In this document: positions 23,559-36,100 of the stretch, piece after piece
Layout of the letters: each line of letters starts with the position of its first letter
Numbering within the stretch: position 1 is the first letter of the stretch
Source of the DNA: Oegoconia quadripuncta
Taxonomy: Eukaryota > Arthropoda > Insecta > Lepidoptera > Autostichidae
Direction of reading: 5' to 3'
Assembly: GCA_949316235.1 (NCBI GenBank)
Contig: OX438747.1
Location: forward strand, 5,518,501 to 5,582,500
Length of the DNA stretch: 64,000 nucleotides
The notes under the pieces: generated by a model
What the model saw: only the letters and a program-made list of their open reading frames with translations
What the model was told of the DNA's origin: nothing
Databases searched by the model: none
Made by a program: the position numbers and the translations under genes

Positions 23559-23887
23559 TTGTATTCGATATTCAAATTCTTAACTTGGTCCCGCGGTTCT
23601 GCCACGTGGAGCTCTCAAATAAATCTGCCATAGCCAACCCAGAGCGTGGTGTAATCACCACGTTTGCCGATTTGCCGCCGGCAAATCCTAAGCGATGCAA
23701 ATGGTAGAGGTAATGGGAGAGGTTTAGTGTTCACTAGTGAGCGTTTTTCTTGTTGACGAATAGGTTTTATTCCTCAATTTAATCTACAATTTTTGACGCT
23801 CTTGTGAACTACAGGTAACTCTTGCTGGGAAAAGGTTTAGAAAGGGGTAGATGTAAAGAAAATAAGCATTATTATCCAAAGGTTGTA

Positions 23888-23893
23888 TTTATT
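23888..23893 (-). terminator. candidate distal poly(A) signal of Hr39
   Basis: Minus-strand AATAAA at the far edge of the transposon-free interval below Hr39. If used, the 3' UTR would be about 6.1 kb. Inference from context only. Confidence 0.3.
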
Positions 23894-26800
23894 TTTTTTG
23901 CTCTATATATAAAAAAAATCTGTCCATAATTCTACAAAATAAAGAATAAAATATCATTATAATACTTATAGAACATAACAAACGTAAAAATACAAAATAT
24001 TGGACGTGTTAACATTCTTTCTATCCTTGTAATTTTTAATATAAAAATTATTCGGACTCTCAGACATCCCTTCTGCTTAGACAGACATACTAAACTACTT
24101 TACTGAATACAAAAATAATACCTTACAGCTACAATCACTTACATTTATCAGTTCAGTAAAGATACTACACAACTAGATGCCACTAAGTTCCGATATAAAA
24201 TATTGGCAAAATTTTGCGACTGCGAAAATAATAGAATCACAATAATCTCATTGTCGATACATTACGTTAAATGTGGCACATTGTTTGGAAATATTTCAAG
24301 CCCTAAGTTACATATATTATGTGAGCTGATACATTAAAAACTAAAATACAATAAATTGAAGTACTTATGTCCGTTAAAAAAGCAGTACCAGATACATTAT
24401 TGAATCATTAAATATCATCCTACAGGGTTGGCCTGGTCACTAACTATTATTCCATTCAAATGCCGTCCAGTTTAAGAGGGACGAGAACAATTTCTCTGCG
24501 GGATAACACCGGAAATGAGATAATCCGCTAGAGAACGGCAGTTGCTACCATAGCGCATAGCTCAGAGACTTGTTAAGCTGAAACGGTAAAGGGCTCGCTA
24601 CATATCGCTGTTTTGTTTGGCGAAACGAGCTCTAGTGTGGAGATCACGTCTCAGCAAACATCATAAAATATGAAAACGGAAAACCGAACATCTATCCAGT
24701 GATACACTCTGGAATAGGCCTATTTCTAGTACTGGATTATAAGTATACGTAGGTGTCATTTACCTAACGGCATTTGAATGAATTTAAGATCATAGTAGAC
24801 CTGCTACAAAATAGTATCTACTGCATTTTATAATGTAGAACTGACCAGGGTCTTTAGCTGTTGACTCAAAACTCACGGTGACGCTGTTTGTGTCCTGCAG
24901 GATTATCAAACTTTAATTTCTTACAGTGACATTATATGACTGAAATTATCTTATCAAAGATTAACTACACTCTCTGAGCAATTCAGAACACCGTCTGGCA
25001 ACAAGATCAGGCGACAAAGTTGAAGGTAGCTTCGCCTCCTACTGTTCGTGCGACTTCACCGTGTTTTGCCAATTTATATTTTATAAATCAGTCAATAGTT
25101 ATATCAATTCAAATAGTTCAGTTTTATGCAATATAAAAGCGCTATCACCGATATCAAAAACGATAATTGTTCTAATCGTTTAAAACCCTTCCGGAAATCT
25201 GGACAGATGTCGTTGTCTTGAATATTCTAACCAAATAGTAAAATTAAATAATCTCTTTGATTCTAACTGAAATGAGATATTTCTATAATGAATTGAGAAT
25301 TTATGGACGTTCAACGTTGTAACTATGCCCGTAGACAAATTGAAAACTGCATCAAAGTTGTAATTCCGAGGTAGAAATCCTTGAGCTTGTGGTTTTTTAC
25401 AACTCAGCGAAATCATGGAAGATCGTCTGCCCAAGTAGAATTGATAAAAAAATTTCGTAAACACACGCTCGTAGATTTATCTCTCTCTTCAATTTAAGAG
25501 CAAATTTTTCTCTATTTCAATAAATTTTGTTCAAAAAAATCACTCCTGATCGAATCTATAAAAATGATGTTGACTTTTAACACGTTCATGGACAATGAAT
25601 CAGACACAATCGATGTTTTATTGTTATTACGTCTATAGGCGTTCTATATGTCTATATGTAATGTGTTAATAAGTGATATTTTGTATCCTATATTGAAGAT
25701 TTTTTTTTGAGTTCGACATAACAGCGTTGTTATGTAACTAGATACTAAAATTTCAAGCAAATCAGTCTAATGGGCTTGCATTTAGCTTGGCATTTTAACT
25801 CTTTGATACAGTTTGTGTCTATGAGTGCATAAGTATATAGATTCATTCAAAAAACTGACATTCATTGCACATATTCCAATATATTCCTGCGCCGAGCCAA
25901 CGGGAAGAACTTAAATACAAAGAAAAGTGAGTTTTTAAAACAAATTACGTATCGTTGGAATACTCTTTTCCTCGTTGAATAACACTAATGTCTGAAGTTA
26001 AGGCAGTTCTATACAGTATTTTATACTAGCATATTTAAGAAATTATTTTAATTAATTCTAAGTACTATACTGTCAAATTAACTCGACATCTCGCTGTGTC
26101 ATGTCAGTAAAATCGTCCCGAAAATTATAGTAACTGCCATTGCGGGCATACATATCTCATTATATTTTCTTTTCTTGATATCTAACTACAGTACCAAGGC
26201 AAAATGAACTTTGTTTTATGTACAACGGGTCAGGGCGGTGATTCTCACTCGTTCGAGATTTATGTCGACAGACATTGGTATGTCACAATTACATGCGAGT
26301 GCAAAAGTGACAAACATAGTGATATCTATCGACTCTGAAATGTCGAGCGAACGAGAAGCGCTTGACTTCGATCACACCTGCTCTTAGATTAGGTAACCTC
26401 ATCGGTATCGTCATCGATTACGTTGACCATTGAGAAACCGTTAAATTGCCGAAAGAGCGATAAGCCAACCAATCACATATACAATCAAGATGAGACTGAA
26501 AGTAGAAGCGCGCTCATGCAGAACTCTTAACTTATTTGGGGCTAATATGTCAAAGCGCTAAGCATAAGATATTGGTAGCTGGTCAGTAGTCAGAAGGTCT
26601 AACTCAATTGCTTTGGGAATTGCAATCGTTTATGACGTCAATGCTCTGTTCGTCATTGTCACAGCGTAACACAATGATAAGGACGAACAATGCATTGCTA
26701 TGGCTATAGCTTTGAGTTAGTCAGTTTTAAAATTGATTATCACCAACCAAACTTTATTACATTAGAGTTAAGATCCATTTTTTTGTAAAATGTCTAGATC

Positions 26801-29800
26801 TCAAGCCCTGGCAGTCAATATAATTTATGTATATATATAAAATAAATTATGTATTTAGTTTTGCACACCTATAACGTTATGGCGCGAGGTGACAAGTTAA
26901 TTTGACTTTAGTAAGCACCAAGTTATAGAAATCGGCTAAGGAAACACTCAATACCTACAACATGTGTCCCTTCCCTTTCTAACAAGAGTAGCTTCGGACT
27001 ACCAGAAGGGGGAACTTAGATCAAATTCTCCGACCTCACTTAGGTATAGAAATGTGACCTGCACCGTTATCTACAACTTCATGATTGGAAGTAGGTATAC
27101 TTAACTGAGAATATTTTTTTTAATAACATAAGTATATTGCAACAAGTCTAATGTGCTTACAGCAACGTCTTAATTCAATGTCGGCAGTGAATGACTGGTT
27201 TTCGAAGCCGCATCTAGCGGCTTATATAATATATATATAAAAAAATGTGCATGGAACGTAGAATAAAGTAGCGTGAGATTTTTTTTTTAATTTAACAGTT
27301 TATTCTATGTGATTATTGCACCATCAATAACGCTCCATCCACACGAGTGTCCAATCAAAATTAGGCCAAATTAGATTTTTTGTCACGTTTGTTTTGCATA
27401 CTCTCTGTTGATTAGTAATTATGGAGGTAGTAATTATTATACATTATTAAAATTATTATCATTATTAAATTACAAATCTAATAATAATTCGTGCTGACCC
27501 GTAGTTACCTAGAGATAGGTACTCGTAGTCTGCTGATTGGTGCGGTGTCACAGGTCATTGCACCATAGGACCTCAGCCGGGTGTAGGCAAAATAATTATT
27601 TTATGCTTTATATCCAGTATTAACATGTTGTATTTCTTTTTAATTTTTTTAAATTTCTTGTAAATATCTCCTTTTTTTCTATTGTACATAAATTATATCT
27701 TTTTAACAGTAGGTAAGAATGCCTGATTGAATATAGAGAATGCAAAACAACTTGTATAATCCACACGGCAATGGTATCTATTCCGTCTACGTCACTACTT
27801 TTTACACAAGTTGGACTAACGTGTGAATGAGCCATTCATTACAATTCCATAAAGAAACACACAAAAATAAATAGCACTATGATTCTGAAAAATCGAAAGA
27901 AACAAAACGTCAGAAATTTGTTGAAATTTCTATAACTTCAGAACAAATTTCACTTATTATCTGAAAGTTTAACCCTCAGAATTAACTACACACTAAATAG
28001 CTTTACACATTAACTTAATCGAAATGGCAATGATTACAAATCTCCCTCAAAATGGGATTTAATTACAATAAATAATAATGCAATTGTTTATGTCTTTACA
28101 TATATAGTTACACATGATAACACATTGAAAATTACAACTTTGCTATTTATTAAACATTTAAACTACTTGGTATATAATTTACATAAGGGAAAATATATAT
28201 TTCCCGTTAATATGTGGACAAAAATATTGTTCCACAGATAAAACCTCTAATGAATTAATTTGCTCAAGTAAATGTCTGTGCATTTAAATTCGGGAGTCGG
28301 GCTTTGTATGAAACGAATGACAATCTATCAATCTCCAATACCACCCTTTAAATGACTTTATCGTGCAAGATCTACTACGTATGATCGATCACGACGATCA
28401 CGAGGCAAGATGCCAGTCAAAAAATGATTTGAAAATTGCGAAATACCTCATCTACTATCCAGTCATCAGTTCAGCATCTCTAGCTCTATCTAGGTATTCA
28501 GAAACAATTTCTTTCGCTTTTAACCAACTTCGAAAAAGAACGTTCTCAATTCGACTATTTTAATGCTCCATAAATTTCGAAAAAAAATTTAGTTGGTCTA
28601 GACTTTCATAGTGGGCCCATATTTTGGTGAACATCTAATGATGCATGACGGAGCTGAAGAATGCAAACCTATTCGAAGTCGGTTGTTTGACCAATATTTT
28701 GCAGTTCGATTAACGGTCACCGAAAACGTTTAATGACAGTCATTCGTATATTATCTATCCAGTAATTGTTCCCGTTTCCTTACATAAGTATAATTACGTA
28801 CATAAAAGCATTGTGTGGCAGTGACAATTTCATTCTAAGTTTACGTAACAACCGGACAACAGTTATAGACAATAATTATAGCTAGTATAGACAGTTAATA
28901 TTATTACATTATGTATTAGTACTAAGATATGCTATACATGCTTAGTTTGAGATAAGACAGTAGGGGACTACTGTCCGAAGTATTGTCATGTATGATCAGT
29001 CAGTCAGAAAGATTATTTCTTTTTCGATCACACCAATGGAGACGAGTCTGACGCTTGCAGGAGTTAAGAGATTTAATTACATATCTCAGATTGCTATTTA
29101 CTAACCAAAAAAGAAAAGGGACGGTCAGCAGATTTTACGAGTGACCCCGAGAAATACTTTTCATAAAATATTCGAGTAATAAATAACACTTGAGATCTCA
29201 TTCGTTTTTAAAATTGTAATATCCTTTTTACATACATGGGGTATTAAAAACTTTTTTAATTAGTATAATATTGTGGACCCGCATGACTGCTTCGTAGTTC
29301 TACTCCGCTAGCTAGTAAATATTTAGCTAGCGCTGCATATTTTTAAGCACACTTGGACTATCTGCTACAAATATACATGGTATGAATGAAGCACGAAGCC
29401 AAATTGGGGCATAGTTTAAGCTTGTACATACATACATAGGTCCTTTTGAACAAACTTTTAATAGTGGGCCTTGTTTAAGGAGTCTTTTCTATGAGTATAA
29501 GTTAAATACATATACAAATTACAAAGGTATAAATAGGCTTTAAAAATATATTGAGAAAATACTTTCGAGAGACTTATAGAGATTGTAAAAAAATAAATGC
29601 AATTTCATGTTAATCAGTACAATAAACTACGTTGGCACAGTAATGATAATGTAATACGAGTATATTAAAAATATTTTCGTTTTTATGAAGCAATATTTTG
29701 TATGGATGCAATTTTCGATGCGCACTTCAGTTGTTTCAATTCCAAACAAGAAATACTTGGACTTCGCTACACAATATTCTTACTAGAACACATAGCAATG

Positions 29801-30041
29801 GAAGAATTGCTTATACCGTGTTTGATTAGTTACTTAAAATCTTAGTGAATTTCACTACTCGGCCGCAAATCCCGGCATGCCACTGAGTACACCTCCTAAA
29901 AAATATTGTCCATTTATTTCAAAAATGCTTAAAGCAAGACTTAAAGTAGTCACTGTTGTAAACAAGAATTTAATTCTTTATTCTTGAGCAATTATTATAC
30001 CTCCGATATCAAAAGTCAAGGCAGTCGGTTCAAAGTCACAG
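23894..30041 (-). other. probable long 3' UTR / downstream region of Hr39
   Basis: About 6.1 kb of AT-rich DNA immediately after the Hr39 stop with no SINE, MITE or LINE tail recognised, unlike the DNA on either side. No coding exon is seen. A poly(A) signal lies just after the stop and another at the far end, so short and long 3' UTR forms are possible. A small hairpin with GCTAGCTA arms is near 29310. Confidence 0.45.
29977..29982 (-). terminator. proximal poly(A) signal of Hr39
   Basis: Minus-strand AATAAA, 59 bases after the TGA stop. Confidence 0.5.
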
Positions 30042-30149
30042 TCAATGGTCGCCCCTCAAGAGTTCCATGAGGAGATTGAAGCTTGGTCCGTCGCCATCTT
30101 TGTTTTTGTTAGCGGGGTTGAGCATCTCCTTGCCGACTTGCATGAAGAA
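30042..30149 (-). other. Hr39: Hr39 last coding exon (helix 12 / AF-2)
   Basis: Encodes the last 35 residues, starting [10 protein letters not shown] and ending [12 protein letters not shown] then TGA. The LLMELL core is the activation helix. It enters in phase 0 after exon 15; any upstream exon extension not divisible by three would shift this exon out of frame. Confidence 0.92.
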
Positions 30150-33100
30150 CTGTAAATGACAAAGATCTTATTAGTTTTTGTAACGGTAACCTTTAACAAG
30201 TTAACAGAGACTACTGGTTAAGACATTTTAAGTATGTAATTTTTACTTTCTTCATAAGTAATTGACAGTTCGTCAAAGAATAGTGGAAAGGGGATAAATT
30301 CTGGACAAATACAAGATACATAAATATTGCAAATGTTAAATAAGATAATTATTATGCGTCGTAAGCCTTATATCAAGCTAATTAAATGGATTTGACTCAG
30401 CATAATGTTAACAATCGCGTCACGTTATCAGATTGCGCGGTATAGGTACTCATTTGACACAACCGTTGCAGCAGTAGCATTCCGAACTTTGCTGGCGTAA
30501 TGATCGAGTGCATTGCAATATCAGGTTGCGGGTGAATACTTACCTGACAAGTCCGAGGCCGCTCGGGTATGCCCAGTAGTATATCCCCAAACTTGGCCGA
30601 CGTAATGACCGAATGCAATGCAGTATCAGGTCGAGGGTTACTCACCTGACAAATCCGCTGTAGCTCGGGTATGCCCAGCAGTATATCCCCGAACTTGGCC
30701 GGCGTAATGACCGAATGCATCGCAGTATCAGGTCGAGGGTTACTCACCTGACAAGTCCACTGTAACTCGGGTATGCGCAGCAGTAGCTGGTGACTGACTG
30801 GTGTATTGACGGAGTGCATCGTGGTATCAGCTTGCGTGCTAGTACTCACCTGACAAGTCCGCGTAGGTCGGGGTCAGTAGAGCTGACTGCCGTATTGGCT
30901 GAGTGCATCGCGGTTTTAGGCGGCGCGTTACTACTCACCTGACAAGTCCGTTGTAGCTCGGGTATGCGCAGCAGTAGCTCACCGAACTTGGCCGGCGTGT
31001 CGGGCGAGTGAGTGGCTGTGTAAGCTTGCAGCGCGGCCAGCGCCTTCTCCTGTGACGCACGCACTTTCTCCGCTTCACGCAACTCTGGCGCATCTGTTTT
31101 AAAAATGGTAATAGTATATTTCAATACAAGTGCGGAAAGCCTGTCATTGCAAAGAGTTCCGACAAATGTCACCCGAGCCGAGGCGCAGCCGAAGGTGAGG
31201 GTTGACAGTCTGAACGAGTTGCAATGACGGTTCCGCACGTGTACTGAACGACTATTTTTAATACAGTTGCGAAAAAATTAAGCAATTTAATAAAATAATA
31301 AAAACACAATAAACTCAACTAACTAATCATTTATTTCTTACAAAAGTTATAATTCACATATACATTGAAATTGGTACAGTTTTTTATAGTAACTGGGGAA
31401 GTTTTAGGTTGCATATTTACTGTTTGAGACAAACTATTAAAATTGGAAAATGGCGCCAACCGTAAAAGAATACAAGGAGAGACTATGGCAGTATACGTCA
31501 TACAGCCAACTTTTTTATATTAATAAATTTGGCCGATACTAATATTAATTTAATGTTTAAATTTCAATTAAATTTACTTTTAAATCTGATATTGAAACAA
31601 ATTAGTAGCTTTTTTTAGAAATATTTGCATAAATCATAAAAACTTCTATGAATTTTTTTAGTAAAAACTTCATGGTTGGTTTTTTCTTTACAATAGACAT
31701 TATTTTGACAGTTTGCAAAGAAAAAGCACTAGTTCGGGAAATCCCACTTCCCGCACGCTATACGTCCCTGCAATATGCCACTTTTTGAGCAACTGTATTA
31801 AAAAGTTCTTAACGACATTCAAAACTTTCTCGTACCTGTGGGACGCTAGGAATTATTATAAACATCTAGTAGAAGTATATCACTGGCTTTTCATGGTTTA
31901 AGAAAAGTGAAATATATTGATTTAACGAAATTTTTCTACCTTTTTTACCTTGTTGAAGTTATAGAACCCGGAATTAGTTTTGTAAACTGTGTTCGTTCAA
32001 GTGACCAGCGAACCATGTGCGAGCGCAGTATCACCCGCTTGCATCAAAGCTCCGTGTTCACTGGTGTGCCTATTCGTAGTTGCAAAGCTAATAGAACCAA
32101 CTTATTATAAGTTGCATGATACTCACATATTATTTAGTGTTAGTTATAGCATTTCTCATAAAATTTAATTATAATTCTTTTTGAGAAATAAAGATTCTTT
32201 AAGCCTAAGTTACATTCCGTCGCCAATTTCTGAATATAAAACCTGTCACTTACTGATTTTTTGACAAAAACAAATACCTGAAGTGAGCAGTACGATGACC
32301 TTCAAGGCGACGTATTCGTATCGGTCCACCCGCAACCTTCGCAGGTGGTCGGTGAAACTGAGCATTCGCTCTATACACGGCGTGAGACCCAATCTGTAAC
32401 AATATAATCATAATAATTGTAAAGCCATACGGTATTATACACAAAATACTTTATTTCACTTCACAGTCATAATTGAGCATAACCCTAACATGTCTTTGGC
32501 TTGGGAGGTAAGTTTTAATGTAATTTTGAGCTAAAGCATACACCATCTAAATTACTCTCGTCGCAACATGAGGTATAAATATAATATAAAAATAAGTAAC
32601 AATCCACATGATTATTGCACACTACTTGTTAATACGCTTTTTTCAATAAAATATTAGAAACCAGCTGACTTTTTTTTATTAAATGTACTCCGCTGGGAAT
32701 CGAACCCGCGACCACCGTTTTGTAAACGTTATGTTGTACACATTGAGCCACAGAGGATGTGATGAAACATGTTTGATAAAGGTCCTTCACGATTTCATCA
32801 TAATACAGTATCATTGATCTTGGAAAAAGTGTATGGTGTACACTAACTTGGCGCTCTGGTGTAGCGTGATGCCCCTACCCCCGCCCACCCGCACCTCCCC
32901 CGGCGTGCTCACACCGCGGTAGCAGCACGACAGCACCAGCAACTCGCACCAGCTGTTGATCAGCAGGCAGATCTGATCGTCGATCTGTAACCAACGGACA
33001 CAAGTTAGATAAGAAAATGCGAATAAAGCGAGATGAGGGTAGACTCGAAAAAACCCCAAAATATATTATTATGTAAAAAATGAAATCTACAAATCCACGT

Positions 33101-36100
33101 TTAATGCAATTGATGACTTGAAACGATCTTTGGAAAATATTCTAAATGAAATCAATAATATTATAATGCTGGATGCAGTACAATCTTTGAGAAGTCGAAT
33201 CCAGCTATGTATCGAGAACAATGATCATCATTTTGAACAATTGATCAGTTAAGTTTTAATAGGTAATTTAATAAGACAAAAAATGATTTTTTGTTAAAAA
33301 TGAGCTATATCCTTAAGTTTGCCGTATGTCATTACTTCCCAGAATTCGTTCCTTATTAGCGACATTATCGAACGGTGTAATAATACTTGTGTTTTTTTTT
33401 TTCAAAATCAACGGGTTCGATTCCTGGCTATGAATATTAATTTTTCAAAAATTAATCATCAACAGAATCTAACTATTGTCGAGTTACACGCAACACATTC
33501 ATAATCTATGTATATTCCGGGGTGATACATTCGAAGCGCAATTGTTTTCGGTTAGCTATCTCTTCAGCGCGATGATAATCAAGTGACACCATCAGAGGAC
33601 TTAGGTATTGGCTGATGGATACTCACAGAAATATTCTTGAAGAGCGGCAGACTCTTGCACCATTTGACGATCTTATACAGCCTGTGGTCTGCTATATTGC
33701 ATAGGTCAGCTAGGAAGTCGGGGCTGGAATTCTGCGCGGTGATACCACTAGCAGCCAGCAACGGGTTCGCGGAGGGACTGCCGGGCGATTTGCCCAGCCT
33801 GTTTAACTCCGACTCGTTGTACTGCCATAGGTGTTCCACATCCATTATTTCCTGGGGAACAAGATATTTCCATTACACGTGGATGACGTATTGTATGCAA
33901 GGAGCGAGTTGGGCGGCGTGAGGGGCATGCAAATACGTTTACCCTTCACTGGTTAGCATCTCAAGTTCCATGCTCACTCAACTATCTTATCATTCATATA
34001 TCCTATTCGTCTTTAGTAACTTGACACTTACTGTTATGAACCCCATAGCACCAGAAAGGTTGGTATCATCTCAGTCGTTACCAACCCCCGCGTTCTCCGA
34101 CATATAAATCAAATTATCGGAAGTAAGGACGCGCAAAATGATTTAATAAAGGCTTCTTCTCTTAATAATTTCTTGTACAAAGAATTCAACGCACGCCCTC
34201 TAGTGACACTTATTTGAATTACATGTATATCGAATCACCCAAACAAACTACCTTGTCGCCCGGGCCTGGTAAATCACACATTTTAATTTAATCCCAATCT
34301 GTTTTCGTATCACGCATCAACAATATTGCACTGAGAAAAAAGTAAAACATTGGCATTGGACTCTCCAATACTAATGCTGAATTTTACCGTATTTCCCCAA
34401 TTTAAAAACGATGTAAATGGATTAACTTTCATAGTCATTGTATGAGAAATACGGTCGAATATAACTTGTAAAGATAATCAATCCCGCTCCGATCTGTGGT
34501 AATTAGACACTGTAGAATAGGTACCTGTAATAATGGTGGTATGTCAGGCGTCAGTCGGCTATTGCTGGGCTCTCCCCGACTGTTGTACGAGCCCGGACCA
34601 TTTACCTATAAAATAAATAGGAATGAAATTGCGTCGTAACAAGTTACGTTATACTCTATGTTATGTCTATTTAATGTAATGTATAATACCATGCCCTAAT
34701 CTTAGGAAGAGCTGTAAAAAGGTCTGTAATCTAAATGGGTGAACCCTCAGAAAAGTTCTATATAGTCTGGAAAAGATCTGATGGTGCACTTTAGAGAATC
34801 AAATCAAATCAAAATATTTTATTTCATCACCGACCGATTGGTGTAGTGGATAGTGACCCTATCAGCGAAACCAACGGTTGCGGGTTCGAATCCCGCGAGG
34901 GGTAAATGTTTGTGTGATGAATACGAACATTTATTCCCGAGTCTTGGATGTTTATATAAATATTTATGTATGTTTATCCGTTTATCTTGTATCCATAGCA
35001 CAAGCTTTGCTTAGTTTGGAACTAGATGATTGGTGTAAGTGTCCGAAATATTTATTTATCACTTGAAAACGGCACTATTAATATTACATTTAAATTTACT
35101 GCTCATTCACAAAGCTGTCTCCCCAGAGAAGAACGACCAAGAAACTCTAGGGTCGCTCTTTTAAACAAATTGTGGGTTACAATTTGTGATTTGTTAACTA
35201 TATGAATAATCAGACAGCTATGTCCATGCTTGCTTATCATTCAAATAGTCAGTGATTTTATAATAGACTTTTGCTAATAATTTCTGTGATATAATTGCTT
35301 TAAAATTTAAAGGCCTATAGAAGTCGGTCATTTTGCTAATTTTTGGTGGTTCATTTTAAAATTTAATTTCACTTTCACTTGTATACCGTCACTGACTTTT
35401 GCTGCACAATATTCAGCCAATATTAAGCTTCAAAACTCAGAATGCACAAATTATAAGAAATAAAAACAAAAATGCAACATCACTCGCTGAGTTCCCGCCT
35501 AAAAAGCTAACCATAATCATAGGTAATATTGATAGATAAGAAAGACTTACACAAGTGAGGCTGGAGGCGTGTCGCAGCGTGGTGGGCACGTGGGCGGACA
35601 GCAGCGAGCCCGTGGACGCCGCGCCCGACAGCGAGTACGAACACTGGTACGTGGAGCGGCCGCCGCGCGTTCTGTCTTCCCTTATCGCTGTACGGGAAGG
35701 TTGAATTTAGACAATCTTTAGAAAAGGTCCTTTGAACGCCATTAACGTTTAAAAAACGACGAGTGTAATGTGTTTGATGACGTTGCGTGTGTTGGTGTGT
35801 GTGTGTGTCCAGTCTTTGTTCTCTCTCAATCTCAATAATGAGTGGTCCGATGTAAGTACAGTTTTACTCAGCTCAGCTATTACGAAGATTTTTTTTTGAC
35901 ACACAAAGCCGTTTAGTTCCACATTAAGCAGGCTTATGTTGTGAATATCAGACGGTTGTTATACTACATAAATACATTTATACATTTTTTTTTGTAAATA
36001 AATACTTATTATAAAGTATTCATCAAACAAACATATGCCCCTAGCAGGATTCGAACCCGCGACCTTTTTGTATAGTGGTCAGAGTTTCTAACCAAACCTA

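Larger units (their letters stand above)
14213..23880. other. gene-free, repeat-rich interval
   Basis: Lies between astacin gene 2 and the probable Hr39 3' end. It is built of SINEs, MITEs and LINE tails listed separately, with AT-rich DNA between. Short open frames (for example 19669-20064) have no recognisable domain. Confidence 0.6.

Noticed and set aside
30397..30849. 150-codon frame as a separate gene
   Set aside because: Made of tandem copies of an Hr39 exon end; no start context or promoter. Treated as a repeat array.
33637..33921. 94-codon plus-strand frame
   Set aside because: Antisense shadow of Hr39 exon 12.
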